Shown piece after piece: positions 44,334 to 55,217 of a DNA stretch of 64,000 bases. The stretch is from Dactylonectria macrodidyma (Eukaryota > Ascomycota > Sordariomycetes > Hypocreales > Nectriaceae). Numbering within the stretch: the first letter of the stretch is position 1; every line of letters starts with the position of its first letter. A program made the position numbers and the translations under genes. Location of the stretch: positions 930,001-994,000 of the forward strand of contig JAGMUV010000011.1 in assembly GCA_020744425.1 (NCBI GenBank), in the 5' to 3' direction. The notes under the pieces were generated by a model. The model made no database searches. It was not told the DNA's origin and was given only the letters and a program-made list of their open reading frames with translations.

Positions 44334-45747
44334 CTAGGCGTAATGTACCCGCAACAATAGCGTTCTGTTCATCTCAGTTGAGTTTCGTTTACAGAAAAAA
44401 CAGCTCCCTATCCCTTGGTGAGGACCAAAGACGTAGAAAGAAATTGTCCGGCTCTCGAGCTGCAAGAGCTCAAAAGCAGCCGAGTGAACTTCGCATCCCC
44501 AAGGTGATCGCCGAGCACCATCGCCAATCCTCCCCTTTTCTTGAGACCAGACGCAGGAACCAGCGCGGGATAGGGGACTTTCGAGATCCTCTTCGACTAT
44601 GTATGTCGAACGCTTCGTTTCTCGCTTTCTATAACCCAGACAAGTCATCCAACGAGTGCTCCAGTGCGTCTTCGGAAGCCTCGGGGTCTCCCAAGACCTT
44701 GGATTGCATGAAGCCCACGTTCTTCAAAGGACTAAAGTCCAGAACATCATCTTCTGACGATCAAGAGTCAGAGCCCCAATCCAAGTCTGAGTCTGTTTCA
44801 ACACCATATTTACCGTGGTGCCGACGTTAAGTGAATTGCCTTCACCACCTAGCACACTCCATACCTTTTATTCGGCGGCACCTTCAGCTTGCTCTAGAAA
44901 TCTTCAATATCGGCCAAAGTGTGCCGATTCCTGTGGACATATGACTTCTAGTCGACTATGCCGTGCTCGACAATCCCTATTCAATCTTAGCTACCACGAG
45001 TCTCAACATACAACGAACGCTCCAGTACAAAAAGAGAGAAAGGTTTCAACATGCCTCTTTGGCCGTAGGAAGGGGCTTAAATTGATGTCGCACAACCAGA
45101 ACCCCTACGATCAGTCGACGTGCCGCCAAGCCATATCCCAAAGCCAGTCGCCTCATTATACAGTCCAGAGAATTCTTGTTTAATCGAGACTTTTTGCGAC
45201 CCATCCACCTCTCTCATCTTGCCAGCTTTTAGAACGACCAGCCTATTAGGAGGACAAATAGTTCAAAAGGATGTCATCGACAACATGGCCCTCCTTGGGG
45301 CCCTTTTCGTGGGCTGGATAACTTTTGGCTATGAGACAATTGGTGTGGACGCAACTCTTTTTTCAGAGAGCTAGGTTGTTATGTTCGTCCTCGGGAAGCG
45401 TTTTGATCCCCTCGCGGTACAAGAAGAATCCCGAGAACGGATTGCGCAGCTTGATGAGATACTCTTGGAGGTCTGTTTCTTGTACCATACATTTTATCAT
45501 CAGTAAGATACCGCTCGGTCGGGGTGGTACGACCTGCGGCATCTGAGATGAAATGGTATTAATCGAATTGGACTCTCTACCAACCGCATGTAACCCCTCA
45601 CCACTACTCTGTGGTAACATCTCTTCTAACGGCATCTCATCCCTCAGTCAGAAACCTCCTCGTCTAGAGATTTTGGTCATGGTTCACCAGCTTCCAATGC
45701 CCACAACCACAGGCCAGGCAAAGACATCGACCGCAGAGAGCGAATAG
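44282..45747 (+). pseudogene. Series of frame-broken ORFs, possible decayed gene
   Basis: Four successive plus-strand open stretches in shifting frames: 44282-44830 (182 codons, Ser-rich end), 44815-45183, 45120-45374 (ends at a TAG, with the same frame reopening as VVMFVLGKRFDPLAVQEESRER), and 45553-45747. Composition within each piece is protein-like, but no domain is recognised and no convincing splice sites restore one frame. The first piece overlaps, on the opposite strand, the AAA-like exon. This may be a degraded gene or chance ORFs in an intergenic region. Confidence 0.25.
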
Positions 45748-46745
45748 GCTCAGCCAACGCAAACGAGTCCAGCCAGCCGTCGACTCGAACAACTCATACA
45801 AGATGCTCACTGTGCTCGTAAACCAAGTTTAGCGCACACCTAACGTTGCCTTGTACGAGAAGTTCAGTCACATGGTCCCGGGTTAGCTCTACCACAAGGA
45901 CGACCAAGGTCTAGTCTACGAAAGACGTACGTCCAGGCAGTGACCCATAAAGATAGCCAAGCCTTCTCCCTGGTGTGTCCGTGACGAATCTCCGTCTCAC
46001 TCCGTGGGATTAATTGGAGCATGCAATGTCACCTCGCTCCACCGTGATAATTGCTTTGTCCCGGCCCCCGAAAAAGCAAATCAACGCCGGCTTACACGGG
46101 CGCAAAAAAGCCGGGGAAAAAGCAACCGAGCAATGGAGACGCAATATCTCAAAAAGGACGCCAGCCTCTCCAGCCTTGTCTTTTTTCACAAACCATCAAT
46201 CTCATGTAAATATACGCGCCTAGCCCCTACGAGCGGATCCGAAGTTGTCAGCCGCGTCCTTCCCCACCTTCGGTTAGGTTGCATCGGGGCAACTGGCATG
46301 CATACAGGTGGGATGATGACAAGACGACCCCCTCCCCTGAACTTCGCAAGAGAGATAGCCGAGAGGCCATCGCTCTAGAAAACGCTCGCGCGGGAACGAT
46401 GAGGTGCTCGCTCGTTTATCACGCTCAAACCCCCCATCGTCAGATATTCCAGACTTCGTCCCGCTCCACGTGGCTATCTCGGATGCTAGCCAGCTGAAAG
46501 TACAAGGTAACCCCCACGTGGGCCGCCGCCTCATTCGATCTTAGCAAAAGCCGCGCCTGAACAGACGCTGCTCAATTGTTTGTGGCGCGTTGTTTTACTT
46601 TGTTGACGTATCGTCCCTTTTTCTTGAACACTCTTCATCGTGTTGGTTGTTTGAACGAAACCCTTCGCGAGCTCTCCCCGCCGTGGCAAGCCCTATCGCG
46701 TCACAAACCCCGAGAGAGCCTCACGGATGTGCGGCCCATGAATGC
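44334..46745. other. Intergenic and decayed region before the kinase-fold gene
   Basis: Apart from the broken ORFs above, 45750-46740 contains no feature I can name. The last 250 bp precede the kinase-fold protein and presumably contain its promoter. If the upstream ATG at 46590 is used, the leader is shorter. Confidence 0.45.
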
Positions 46746-47573
46746 ATGATGAGCACGGCCAACAGCAACGTCGAGCTCCTGGCGGCGCTGGTGGGTCCCG
46801 ACGACGATGCCGGGTCCGGCGAGTACCGGTTCCTGGTGGACGGCAAGCACGTCAAGTACGTGACGGTCGAACCGGGCGCGCTGCCCGAGGACAAGGACGA
46901 CCGGACGCCGGCCGCCGCCCTGATCCCGCTGCTGCCGGCGTTCCCGGCCGGCGACTGGAACGAGGCCCGGGTCGGCAAGGATGAGCGCACGGGGAAACCG
47001 ACCTTTGCCGGCCTCCGCAAGGGCCGGCTGCCGGGCATCGGCAACGTGTGGCACGGCACCAGTATCGACCACCTAGAACTCCGCGAAGTCGACCGGGTGC
47101 GCCAGACGCTGCACCGCGTGACCCACCCGCGCTTCGACCGGCCCATGCTGGCCAAGTTTGCCCAGTTCCCATGGGAGATCCCCTACTTCGCCGCCGAGAC
47201 CACGTCGTACGAGTGGATCCACGGCCGGGGCGTCGGCCCCGAGTTTCTCGGCCACATCCACGAGGACGGCCGGGTCATCGGCTTCCTACTCGAGGAGATC
47301 CCCGGTGCCCGGACCGCTGAACCCGGAGACCTGGCCGCCTGCCAGCGTAGCCTCGAGCGCCTGCACGCCCTCCAGATCCAGCACTGCGACATCAACAAGC
47401 ACAACTTTCTAATCCGCGCCGATAACGAGGCCGTGCTGATCGACTTTGAGACGGCCCAGAAGTGCGCCGACCTTGAGCTGCTGGACGCTGAGTACCAGAA
47501 CCTCCAGGGGTCGCTGGAGGACACATCCGGGAGGGGAGGGGCCGGGTTGGCGAGCGATTCTAGTTCGGATTGA
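46746..47573 (+). CDS. Kinase-fold (phosphotransferase-like) protein
   Basis: 275 aa from ATG 46746 (MMSTANSNVEL). An upstream in-frame ATG at 46590 would give 327 aa, but the extra 52 residues look non-coding. The C-terminal half has the catalytic-loop pattern HCDINKHNFL (Asp about 215, Asn about 220) and the metal-binding equivalent VLIDFETA (Asp about 233). Together they define a protein-kinase-like or aminoglycoside-phosphotransferase-like fold, as in many uncharacterised fungal proteins with a GRVIGFLLEE-type hinge. No classical N-lobe glycine loop is evident. Very GC-rich relative to neighbours (third positions mostly G/C). The reading frame ends inside a 28-bp tandem repeat (SDSSSD, then TGA), so the C-terminus depends on repeat copy number. 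Substrate unknown. Confidence 0.75.
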   Translation: MMSTANSNVELLAALVGPDDDAGSGEYRFLVDGKHVKYVTVEPGALPEDKDDRTPAAALIPLLPAFPAGDWNEARVGKDERTGKPTFAGLRKGRLPGIGNVWHGTSIDHLELREVDRVRQTLHRVTHPRFDRPMLAKFAQFPWEIPYFAAETTSYEWIHGRGVGPEFLGHIHEDGRVIGFLLEEIPGARTAEPGDLAACQRSLERLHALQIQHCDINKHNFLIRADNEAVLIDFETAQKCADLELLDAEYQNLQGSLEDTSGRGGAGLASDSSSD

Positions 47574-47698
47574 TCAAGCGACGCTTCTAGTTCGATTTGA
47601 GCAAGACGACGAGTCTAGTTCGATTTGAGCAAGACGACGAGTCTAGTTCGAGTTAACTAGGCCGAACGATTCCAGTTCGGTTCTAACCAAACCGACGT
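47556..47698 (+). repeat. 28-bp tandem repeat spanning the stop codon
   Basis: Five imperfect units anchored on CTAGTTCG, at 47560, 47587, 47615, 47643 and (as CCAGTTCG) 47672; spacing 27-29 bp. The two middle units are nearly identical (CTAGTTCGATTTGAGCAAG). The stop of the kinase-fold gene falls in the first unit. Since 28 is not a multiple of three, gain or loss of a unit would move the frame. Confidence 0.8.
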
Positions 47699-48177
47699 AG
47701 GTGTAAAAGCCCGGACGGGCGACCAGGGGAGGACAAGGATACGAGGGATAACGGCACTACGTACCAATAAAAGCGAGCATGGTTTCCTTTCACTTACAAC
47801 ATATTCATTCATCCTTTGAGACAATGAAAGCGCTTGTTTCCGCGTCAGATTCTTTGTTGCAGCGTCACACCCTATTATATACGACGCTAGACTGTAAATG
47901 AGCTAGGTACGGGGTCGTGCCACAATGCGGCTCAAACATCACATCACCGTGCATTCATGCAAAAAGAAATCATCTGAGATGTGACCGATTTTTTTCATAA
48001 TCTTCTATGCACTAACGTGGTATATCCTGTCCCAGGCTTTCAGATCCAAAGCCGACTTGATCTCATGTCTATGTAAAATTTCCCGTCCCCAACGCCGAAT
48101 GCAACCCGAGAAGCGATGACAAAAAGTAAAAAAAAAAAATGCGCGACAAATTGTACAGAAGCCGTCTCTCCTTAGAT
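47574..48177. other. Convergent 3' region between the kinase-fold and lactonase genes
   Basis: Holds the rest of the 28-bp repeat and AT-rich 3' UTR sequence of both converging genes, including an A-tract near 48125. No coding signal. Confidence 0.55.
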
Positions 48178-49362
48178 CTATGCGATCTGCAGGACAAACT
48201 GGGGGCCGAACTGGGGCTCGCCAAAGACGGAGGCCTCGAGGGTAGCGACGGGGGTCTCGACCAGCTTGCCGTTGTCGCCAATGTCGAGGGCGGCGAGGCC
48301 ATACTTGCCGTCCTGGTTGGCGGAGAAGACAGTCTTAGCGTCATCGCTCAGGCTGAACATGCGGGGCAGCAGGCCACCGGAGGAGGTGGTGCTGTAGAAC
48401 TCGAGGCTGGTGGCGCCGCAGCTGGTCTGCTTGACCTTGAAGTGGGCGATGGAGTCGGTGTCGTTGCCCGTCAGGCGGTTGGAGATGTAGACGTCCTCGT
48501 TGTTGGGGGCAAGCTGGATCTCGCCGGCGGCGGCGGTGGTAGCGTTGGCAGGGGGGAACTTGTCGCCAAAGGTCGACAGCGACTGCGTCTTCTTGAAGGC
48601 CAGACCCTTGGTGGTGTACTTGATCTGGTAGACGAGGACCTTGTTGGTGATCTCACAGACAACCATGTAGTGGGTGGCATCGTCGGCGCCCTTGGGGTAG
48701 AAGACGCCGTGTCGGGGTCCGCAGCCGGGCTCAACCTTGACGGAGCTGATCTTCTTGTAGGCGTCGTCCTTAGAGTCAATGATGAGAATAGAATCGGTGC
48801 CGAGGTCGTTGACGGCGAAGGAGTAGCGGCCCGAGGGGTCGAGGATAGCCTGGTGAGGATGGGCGCCGGCCTGACGGACCTCATTGGGTCCCAGCTTTCC
48901 GTCCGACTTGATGGTCTTGACGAGCTCGAGGCCGCCATTCTCAATGTTCCAGACGTCGACGGTGCCGTTGCCGTAGGCGGAGCCAACCATGCGGGTCTTG
49001 TCCTCGTTAAACTCGAGGTGGACGACGCCGACACTGCCGTTGACGCCGGCCTTCTTGGTGAGCGTGTTGGACTCCAGGTCGAGCTCGTAGTAGTAGATGG
49101 CGGCCGAGAACTCGTCGACGGCATACAACCGGTTGGGTGGTGCAAAGGCCATCCATGACGGGTCGCCGAAGGACTCCTCCTTGAGCGACATGGTGAACTT
49201 GTTGGACTCCGGAAAGTAGTCGGCGATGTAGATGTGGCCGTTGTTGCCCATCAGGACCCGCGCCGACGCCGCCGTAGCGTAGCTGTCGGCCCGGCGCATC
49301 TGCGGGAGTGCCGAGGCGGTAGCGGCCAGGGCGGCCGTGAGGCTAAAGGTGGAAAACTTCAT
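48178..49362 (-). CDS. Secreted lactonase-type beta-propeller (6-phosphogluconolactonase-like family)
   Basis: Single exon, 394 aa from ATG 49362. The N-terminus MKFSTFSLTAALAATASALPQ is a clear secretory signal peptide (cleavage after SALP or near RRAD). The body has repeated blade-like strands typical of the bacterial-Pgl/carboxymuconate-cyclase lactonase family: AHPHQAILDPSGRYSFAVND, CGPRHGVFYPKG, GEIQLAPNNEDVYISNR and LPRMFSLSDDAKTVFSANQ. The AHPHQ and GPRH histidines are the usual conserved positions. Function in the fungus is not known; a secreted lactone- or sugar-acid-hydrolysing enzyme is the family expectation. An in-frame upstream ATG at 49440 would bury the signal peptide and is rejected. 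A TATATA lies about 210 bp upstream. Confidence 0.85.
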   Translation of the reverse strand: MKFSTFSLTAALAATASALPQMRRADSYATAASARVLMGNNGHIYIADYFPESNKFTMSLKEESFGDPSWMAFAPPNRLYAVDEFSAAIYYYELDLESNTLTKKAGVNGSVGVVHLEFNEDKTRMVGSAYGNGTVDVWNIENGGLELVKTIKSDGKLGPNEVRQAGAHPHQAILDPSGRYSFAVNDLGTDSILIIDSKDDAYKKISSVKVEPGCGPRHGVFYPKGADDATHYMVVCEITNKVLVYQIKYTTKGLAFKKTQSLSTFGDKFPPANATTAAAGEIQLAPNNEDVYISNRLTGNDTDSIAHFKVKQTSCGATSLEFYSTTSSGGLLPRMFSLSDDAKTVFSANQDGKYGLAALDIGDNGKLVETPVATLEASVFGEPQFGPQFVLQIA

Positions 49363-49572
49363 GGTGATTTCGTTGCTGGATGACGAAGTTTGCTGTTGTG
49401 GTGAAGAGTGTACGATGAGGGAGATGGGGGTGATGGACAAAATATGTTTCCTTTGCGTGAAACCTTAAGGGCGACCTTAAGTAATTGGAACAGGAACTGG
49501 TGGTAATAGTGATGGAGGCGGTGATGAGGATCTGATTGAGGCAGTGACACTCCAAGCCGAGGAGGGAGGTGA

Positions 49573-49578
49573 TATATA
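49573..49578 (-). promoter_or_regulatory. TATA-like element of the lactonase gene
   Basis: TTATATATC on the minus strand, about 210 bp upstream of the ATG at 49362. Confidence 0.35.
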
Positions 49579-51512
49579 AGCGTCGCGCCAAAAGATGATT
49601 CAAGGCTGGGGCAAGTTGAATGAATGAATGACGAACAAGGGCACACACCCCCCTGGCACAGACACAAACAGCGAGCACTGGGAACAGACAGGGGAGTGGC
49701 GGGCATGTTCAAAGCTCACTGCACAGTATGGATGGCTTCCCGGCTCGGGACATTTGACTGGAGCATGGGATGACCAAAATAAAACACGCCCCTGTCTCAG
49801 GGCCCCAGATCCTTTCTAGACGGTAATACACGTCCCCGAGAAGTCAAGAGTCAAGAACGAGGCGCAGGGCCGAGCTGGACCAGTCACTAAGGAGGAAGAC
49901 AAGCCAGGGCGGCGCGGGCGGAGCAAAAGAAAAAGGGCGAACCAAAAGGCGGGCCGAAAATAAAGGTAAAACTACCCTAACCGTGGCGGACAAAGCCATG
50001 CTGACAGAGCCCCCCCCCCCGGTCTCACTCTCTCTCTCGCTGATCCTTCTCGGCCCCCAGGAACAGACGCCGGGGTAGGGGTTGCACAGCCCGGCTTCTG
50101 CGTTTGTCATGCAATCTCATCGAATCGGCGACCATAGCACGCGCCCAGGGAGGGGAGGGCAGTTCGAAGAGACAGGACAGGGTAAAAAAGCGACAACAGC
50201 GAGCGGGGCCAAAGCGAGTTTACTTTGCTGACAAGAAGGAAAAAGAACAAGGGCAATTCCCATAGTGCCAAGGCCCTGAAGAATGGAAGAGTGTCAGCGA
50301 CGGGCTGGGGGGGGCAGCACAGAAGCCAGCAGTCTGAGTACCAGTCCGAGAGAGAAGCCCGCTGACAGCAATGATGCAGGGGCGCTGTTTAGTGGGGACC
50401 GCTGCTTTTACTCCGTCTCCAGTAGGTGAAGGATGGGGCGCTGTTGGCCACGAGAAACAGTCACGGGGAGGAAGGAATCAATTGTTTGAGCGAAGAAACG
50501 AAATAAGGGGGCGTCTTTCATCCAAAGCCAACGGACGAGAAGGAAAAAAAAAAAGAAGGAAAAAAAAGGGGAAAAAGGGCACTTGGTTTCATCCAGATGC
50601 AGAGACAAAACAAGACAGCCCATTGATAGGTCCATCTCGAACTGGCCGCTGGCCCTCTCTCCTTGCGGCTCTGAAGGGGCCTGAACGAAATGCCGGGGTT
50701 AAGGTTTCCGCTGCCTCTCGCCGCCCCGGAATGCGAGTTTCTTACTGGGCTTCCAGCACCCCCCTGTGGCGCTGGCTGCGGGTTACCCTAGCCTTACTTG
50801 CAGGGGATTAGCGGCCCATCGTTGCGGGGAGGAGGAAGCCAACAGAGAAGGAAGCGTCTCTGAGCCAGTCGTTGCATCCTCCAAGCGCACCTGTTGTGCA
50901 TCCCATCTGTTTGACAACAGCCCGGGGAGTTAATTCGCCACAGGAAGCGACAAGATTGGAGGGGATTGGATCGCCGTTGGACACAAAGAGTCTCTCCCTG
51001 CATGAAGCCGTCCGCATCTTGAGGCCTTTTTAGGCTTTTAAGCTTGTTGGACCCGAACCAGAAAGGCTGCATCGTTCGACGATCCAGTTTCCGCCTGCCT
51101 AGCCCCCTGGTTTTGCCGCTCACCACTGGGCGGCCCATCAATTGGCCCCGAGCGTCGAAACACTTTCGTCCCGTCAGCCTCGAAACCGCAACTCGGTCCC
51201 TTGCTTCGTGACCTGTTGGCCGTGACTCTTTCCACCGTTCCAGCCTTGTGGAACCCCCGGGGCGGCTGCCTCGGGAAGGGGGGATCTTTTTTATGTCAAA
51301 CGGTGAAGCAATCCCAAAGGGCAACACGAGTCTCCGGGTCCCGGCATGGTCGATCCTTCGGGGGGATTTGCGGGCCTGTTTTAGTCGAAACATGGGATGG
51401 GAGGAAATTCAGTCAGGGTTGCATTGGTATGCTGGTCGCTAATTGCCCATTACTCGCAATGACGACGTTCTGCTTAGTTAGTCGCCTGTCGTCGACTCTA
51501 GGGCAGTTCCCT

Positions 51513-51543
51513 GCACCACCACCACCACCACCACCACCACCAC
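51513..51543. repeat. CAC trinucleotide repeat
   Basis: Ten uninterrupted CAC/ACC units in non-coding DNA. Confidence 0.85.
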
Positions 51544-51874
51544 AAGTAAGTTGTCTACAGACGGGACAAAGTGCAGAAGAGGACTCTTCTACAAGCTCAA
51601 TCTCGTATATTTCTGGAGGACCTGAAATCTTCTCATCTCGAGTTTAAATTGTCAAGCAATTGAATCACCAGTTCATCCTGTTCATTGCACCCAGGTAGGT
51701 CTGTGGGCCGATAATCATATGCAGGCAGCTATCAGGCATCCATCTCCTCACTAACATGAACAAATCAACATCGATTCCTCAGGTATGGACTCACCGTTGT
51801 CAGTCGAGCCGTAGTGATTGAAGTATCCGTATTATTCTATCGTATATTCAACCTCTATTCAAAGTCATTAGGTC

Positions 51875-52762
51875 ATGTCCTCGTCACCCTCTCCATCAAC
51901 ACCAACCGTAACACCCGTATATCATGGTGACATCACAGCGGGCATCATGGATATAGTCAACACCGACTTCACCGTTCCCCCCTCACTCCCCCACACGCAC
52001 ACCGTCGTCTTCCTCCACGGCCGCGGCGACCAGCCCCGCAACTTTGCATCGTCGCTCCTGCGGTCGCGCGACAGCCAAGGCCACTCACTCTTCGAAGCCT
52101 TCCCCTCCATCCGCTGGGTGTTTCCCGCGCCGGCGGCCGCCAGGCCCAACGAACGACAGTGCCAGTGGTTCGACGTGTATAGCGTCGTCGACTTCGCCGA
52201 CCACGAGGATGTCCAGACGCCGGGACTGCGCGTCAGCGTTGGTCTCACACGCAACGTCCTCGAGCGTGAGGCGGCCGCGCTGGACGGTCGCTGGGATCGC
52301 ATCGTGCTGGCGGGTATCAGCCAGGGCGCGGCTACGGGCGTGCACACTCTGCTCAACCTCAGCATCCCATCACCACCAGGCCAAGAGGCCATCCCACAAG
52401 GCCTCGCCGCGTTCCTCAGCTTTTCGGCCAGGCTTCCCTTCTCCGGCCGCAGCCTCGCTGACACACGGGCCGTCCTCGCACTTGACGACGTGCCGGCCCA
52501 CAACGACTTGCTGCGCAACACGCCCATGCTGTTGGAGCACTGCATCGACGACGGTCTCGTGCCAGTGACCAACGGCCGAGCCCTGCGAGACTCACTGAGC
52601 GCTTTTGGCGCAAACGTCACCTGGCGCGAATACCCCGACGGCGGACACTGGTTCAACTCGCCGACGGGAATGGAAGAGGCCGTTGTATTCCTGGAGAAGG
52701 CGCTGGGCATCACGCGAGCGGCCGCTGCCGCGAAGCCACGATGGACATGTCAGGCGCAGTGA
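51875..52762 (+). CDS. Acyl-protein thioesterase / phospholipase-carboxylesterase family hydrolase
   Basis: Intronless 295-aa alpha/beta hydrolase. The motifs fit the APT family: oxyanion-loop HGRGDQP (residues 48-54), nucleophile elbow GISQG (Ser149), acid Asp226 in HCIDDGLVP and catalytic His258 in PDGGHWF. The family hydrolyses thioester- or ester-linked acyl chains; substrate here is unknown. It is longer than Apt1 (about 230 aa), with an N-terminal extension and a Pro-rich loop at 163-172. No signal peptide, so cytosolic. It is divergent from the lactonase gene and convergent with the NAD(P)-binding protein. Neighbours are all small-molecule or acyl-modifying enzymes, but spacing gives no proof of a cluster. 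Confidence 0.88.
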   Translation: MSSSPSPSTPTVTPVYHGDITAGIMDIVNTDFTVPPSLPHTHTVVFLHGRGDQPRNFASSLLRSRDSQGHSLFEAFPSIRWVFPAPAAARPNERQCQWFDVYSVVDFADHEDVQTPGLRVSVGLTRNVLEREAAALDGRWDRIVLAGISQGAATGVHTLLNLSIPSPPGQEAIPQGLAAFLSFSARLPFSGRSLADTRAVLALDDVPAHNDLLRNTPMLLEHCIDDGLVPVTNGRALRDSLSAFGANVTWREYPDGGHWFNSPTGMEEAVVFLEKALGITRAAAAAKPRWTCQAQ

Positions 52763-53249
52763 AATGTTGAAAATTAGCTCCTCCACCTGTCAGCATTTGC
52801 GCCGTTGTTTTTTCTCGTATATGTCAGATTTGCTAGCGTCTCACTTTGAAGCGAGATGAGGTGCATTTGCAGAGTGAGATGCGAAGGATTCGATTCCTGG
52901 AAAAGACATGACCTTTTCACAAGGACCCGGAATTTCTTTTCTTGGCGATATACGACCTACGTAATAGAGGTGTAAGAGCACACCGCATCTTGAGATTTGA
53001 AGTGAAAGAAGGTGTGGTTTATAATAAGTCCATCTCATATTCTTCGCATGTAGTCTAGACTAGAAATACAAATGGCTGCCAGTCAAAACAAGTCTATCGC
53101 TCAAATGACCCTTTTCCTCCCGTCGCCCACTGCATTATAGAATCATACTGTAAAAAGGTTTCCTCGCAAATCAGCCGCCTGCTAAAGCCATATTGTAGTT
53201 CACCCTTATCAGAGTGTCATTAATAGAACAGTGCTGCCGGCACCCCCGT
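52763..53249. other. Convergent 3' region of the hydrolase and NAD(P)-binding genes
   Basis: About 490 bp of AT-richer 3' UTR-type sequence. No coding signal. Confidence 0.55.
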
Positions 53250-53993
53250 CTACCAGGTAATAGACACCGCCTTGCCTTGGTACTGGGGGTTCTCGGCGAC
53301 CAGCAAGTTCTCGTACATCCAGCGGCCGACGTCCTCGCGGGAGATGGTGTATCCGACCTCCTTCTTCTCGATGCCGCTGGTCAGGTCCTCGACGCCGACG
53401 CGGATCTTGCGTTCGGGCTTGCCGCCGTCGACGAGGAAGCTGGGGCGGACGGCGACCCAGCGCTCGGGGGAGGCGAGCAGGCGCTCCTCCATGACCTGCT
53501 TGTCGGCGTGGGGCACGGCGAGGCCGTAGTGGTAGAAGGGGAAGAAGGCGAGCGGAACGTCGCGGCCGTGCTTGGAGATGCCCGTGGTGCTGATGACGGC
53601 GAGCAGCGGGCTGCCGACGGCGCCGGCGCTGCGGAGGTTGTTAAGGGCCGTGAGAAGCGTGGCGATGCCTTTCTTGCACACGTCCGGGTCGTCGATGGTG
53701 AACTTCCAGGGGTCGAACAGCCCACCGATGGTAAAGCTGACCGAGTCGACGAGCCGGGCCGGGTCTGACGGGTGGGTCAGGCAGGCGGCCACCGAGTCGG
53801 CGTCGTGAGCGTTGCCCTGACGGATGTGAAGGTTGGCCGGCTTGTTGGGGAAGAGAGCCTCGAACTTGGCCGGCGTGCGGGCGAGGGCGATGCAAGTGTG
53901 ACCAGCTGCGACAGCGAGCTTAAGGGTTGAAAGGCCGCAGCCGCCGGAGCCGCCAAGGAAGGCAATGGTCCGGTTATTGAGGGTGGCAGACAT
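53250..53993 (-). CDS. NAD(P)-binding Rossmann protein (atypical SDR / NmrA-BLVRB type)
   Basis: 247 aa, single exon. An N-terminal dinucleotide-binding motif AFLGGSGGCG (G14, G17, G20) follows the first strand; then LAVAAGHTCIALARTPAKF and RQGNAHDADSV, the usual pattern of atypical short-chain dehydrogenases of the NmrA/biliverdin-reductase-B type. A classical YxxxK is not obvious, so enzymatic activity is uncertain. It ends YQGKAVSITW. The longer ORF reaching 54194 has a low-complexity extension (repeats of Ile-Phe-Asn-Thr), so I start at ATG 53993 (MSATLNNRTIAF). Confidence 0.82.
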   Translation of the reverse strand: MSATLNNRTIAFLGGSGGCGLSTLKLAVAAGHTCIALARTPAKFEALFPNKPANLHIRQGNAHDADSVAACLTHPSDPARLVDSVSFTIGGLFDPWKFTIDDPDVCKKGIATLLTALNNLRSAGAVGSPLLAVISTTGISKHGRDVPLAFFPFYHYGLAVPHADKQVMEERLLASPERWVAVRPSFLVDGGKPERKIRVGVEDLTSGIEKKEVGYTISREDVGRWMYENLLVAENPQYQGKAVSITW

Positions 53994-55217
53994 GATGTTG
54001 GTGTTTTTGGTGGTGTTGAAAATGGTGTTGAAGATGGTGTTGGTGGGAAGGGAAGTGGGGCCGGTGATGATCGGTGTTGGAACGGAGTTGGTTGGTTGTG
54101 CGTGATGTTGTGAATGTGTGAACTGTAGCAATGTGAAGCTGAAGCTCAGGGCGTTGGATGGTGAGGATGCTTTGTGAGGATATTCTAAAATCAATTTGAC
54201 ATCGGGAGGATGCTCATCTATTTAACTCGGATGCATGGCTGATACCATCATCCTCTCATCCCTCCGCCTTGAAACGGGCTTGTGAATCCACCCGTTGCGG
54301 TGCCATGTCTCGCCGATCGGGGATCCACACGGAGGTACAAAGGATCCGCTAGGAATCCTAGCAAAACCTCAGCGCAAATGCTAACAAGGCGACCGTACTG
54401 CTCCAGAATCGATGTTCCAAGTGGGGCATTCATGGATCAAGGCGGTCCAATCGCGGCTACTCGCGTCTTCGGCCTCGTCTTTTCGCTCGCGCACCAGGGC
54501 ATGTTGTTGGGGCAGAAGACGAAACGCCACGCGAAGCTCGTTGATACGCCACGACGAGGAGCGAATTGCGACAACCCGGGCACAGCCACAGGGCACAGCA
54601 TCTTCTGCATCAGAATATCTGGCGGTGACTCTATGAAAATCCCAGCATCACAATAACTTCGCAACCAAGTACAGTGACGTCTTGCAGCCTTAAACGGGAT
54701 TCGGCACCAGACAGCAGAGCCAACACGCGGCAGATCAAAAATTCATGTTGTTGGTCTCAATTGGCCAATCTCCATCCCGTCGTCCCCCTGGGAATGAAAT
54801 CCTTCCACGATGGATGCATTAAGGACCATCATTCCCTTCTTGGCCTTTTAACCGTGGGATCCTAACGCCCTCAAGCTGCAAGATTTTGGTTGTTCATTCT
54901 CGTCTACAATTCACCTTTATGATGGTGCTATGCATTCGTCCTTTAGAATGATAAAGGTGTTTAGCTCGACATTCACCACCGGAGCCAACAACATCGTGGC
55001 ATGCCTCACAACTGCCATTCATATCATCACATGTGTTAGCACATTTAAATAGAACCACATCTTGCACTGGTCATTTGAATGCTTGGGGTTTCGAAATGAG
55101 AAGAATTCTAGCGATGACGCCATGTTGACGCCGCATGCATATCATGCTGCATACAACTCCAATATACCTGCAACGCCAAAATGAAACCATCTCGACTTAC
55201 ACGAATCCAGTAATCCC
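53994..55217. other. Intergenic between the NAD(P)-binding gene and P450 3' end
   Basis: 1.2 kb. The first 80 bases carry GTTGGTGTT-type short repeats in the leader of the NAD(P)-binding gene. A TTAAATAG TATA-like element (minus strand) lies near 54220-54227. The rest, including a 124-codon ORF at 54282-54656, shows no domain. Confidence 0.5.

Larger units (their letters stand above)
49363..51874. other. 2.5-kb intergenic, lactonase promoter to hydrolase
   Basis: Divergent promoter region. A TATATA (49573-49578) suits the lactonase gene. From 49860 to 50600 there are A/G-rich tracts (for example around 50545-50575). A (CAC)n tract lies at 51513-51543. ORFs of up to 199 codons (50794-51393 minus) have no domain and are taken as chance. 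Confidence 0.5.

Noticed and set aside
48139..49158. 339-codon plus-strand ORF
   Set aside because: Antisense shadow of the lactonase gene; its Gly/Val-rich composition mirrors biased codon use in that gene.
50794..51393. 199-codon minus-strand ORF
   Set aside because: Arg-rich composition typical of chance frames in GC-rich DNA, with a plus-strand ORF of similar quality overlapping it.
52870..52910. Sequence resembling a tRNA B box (GGATTCGATTCC)
   Set aside because: No matching A box or foldable cloverleaf around it.
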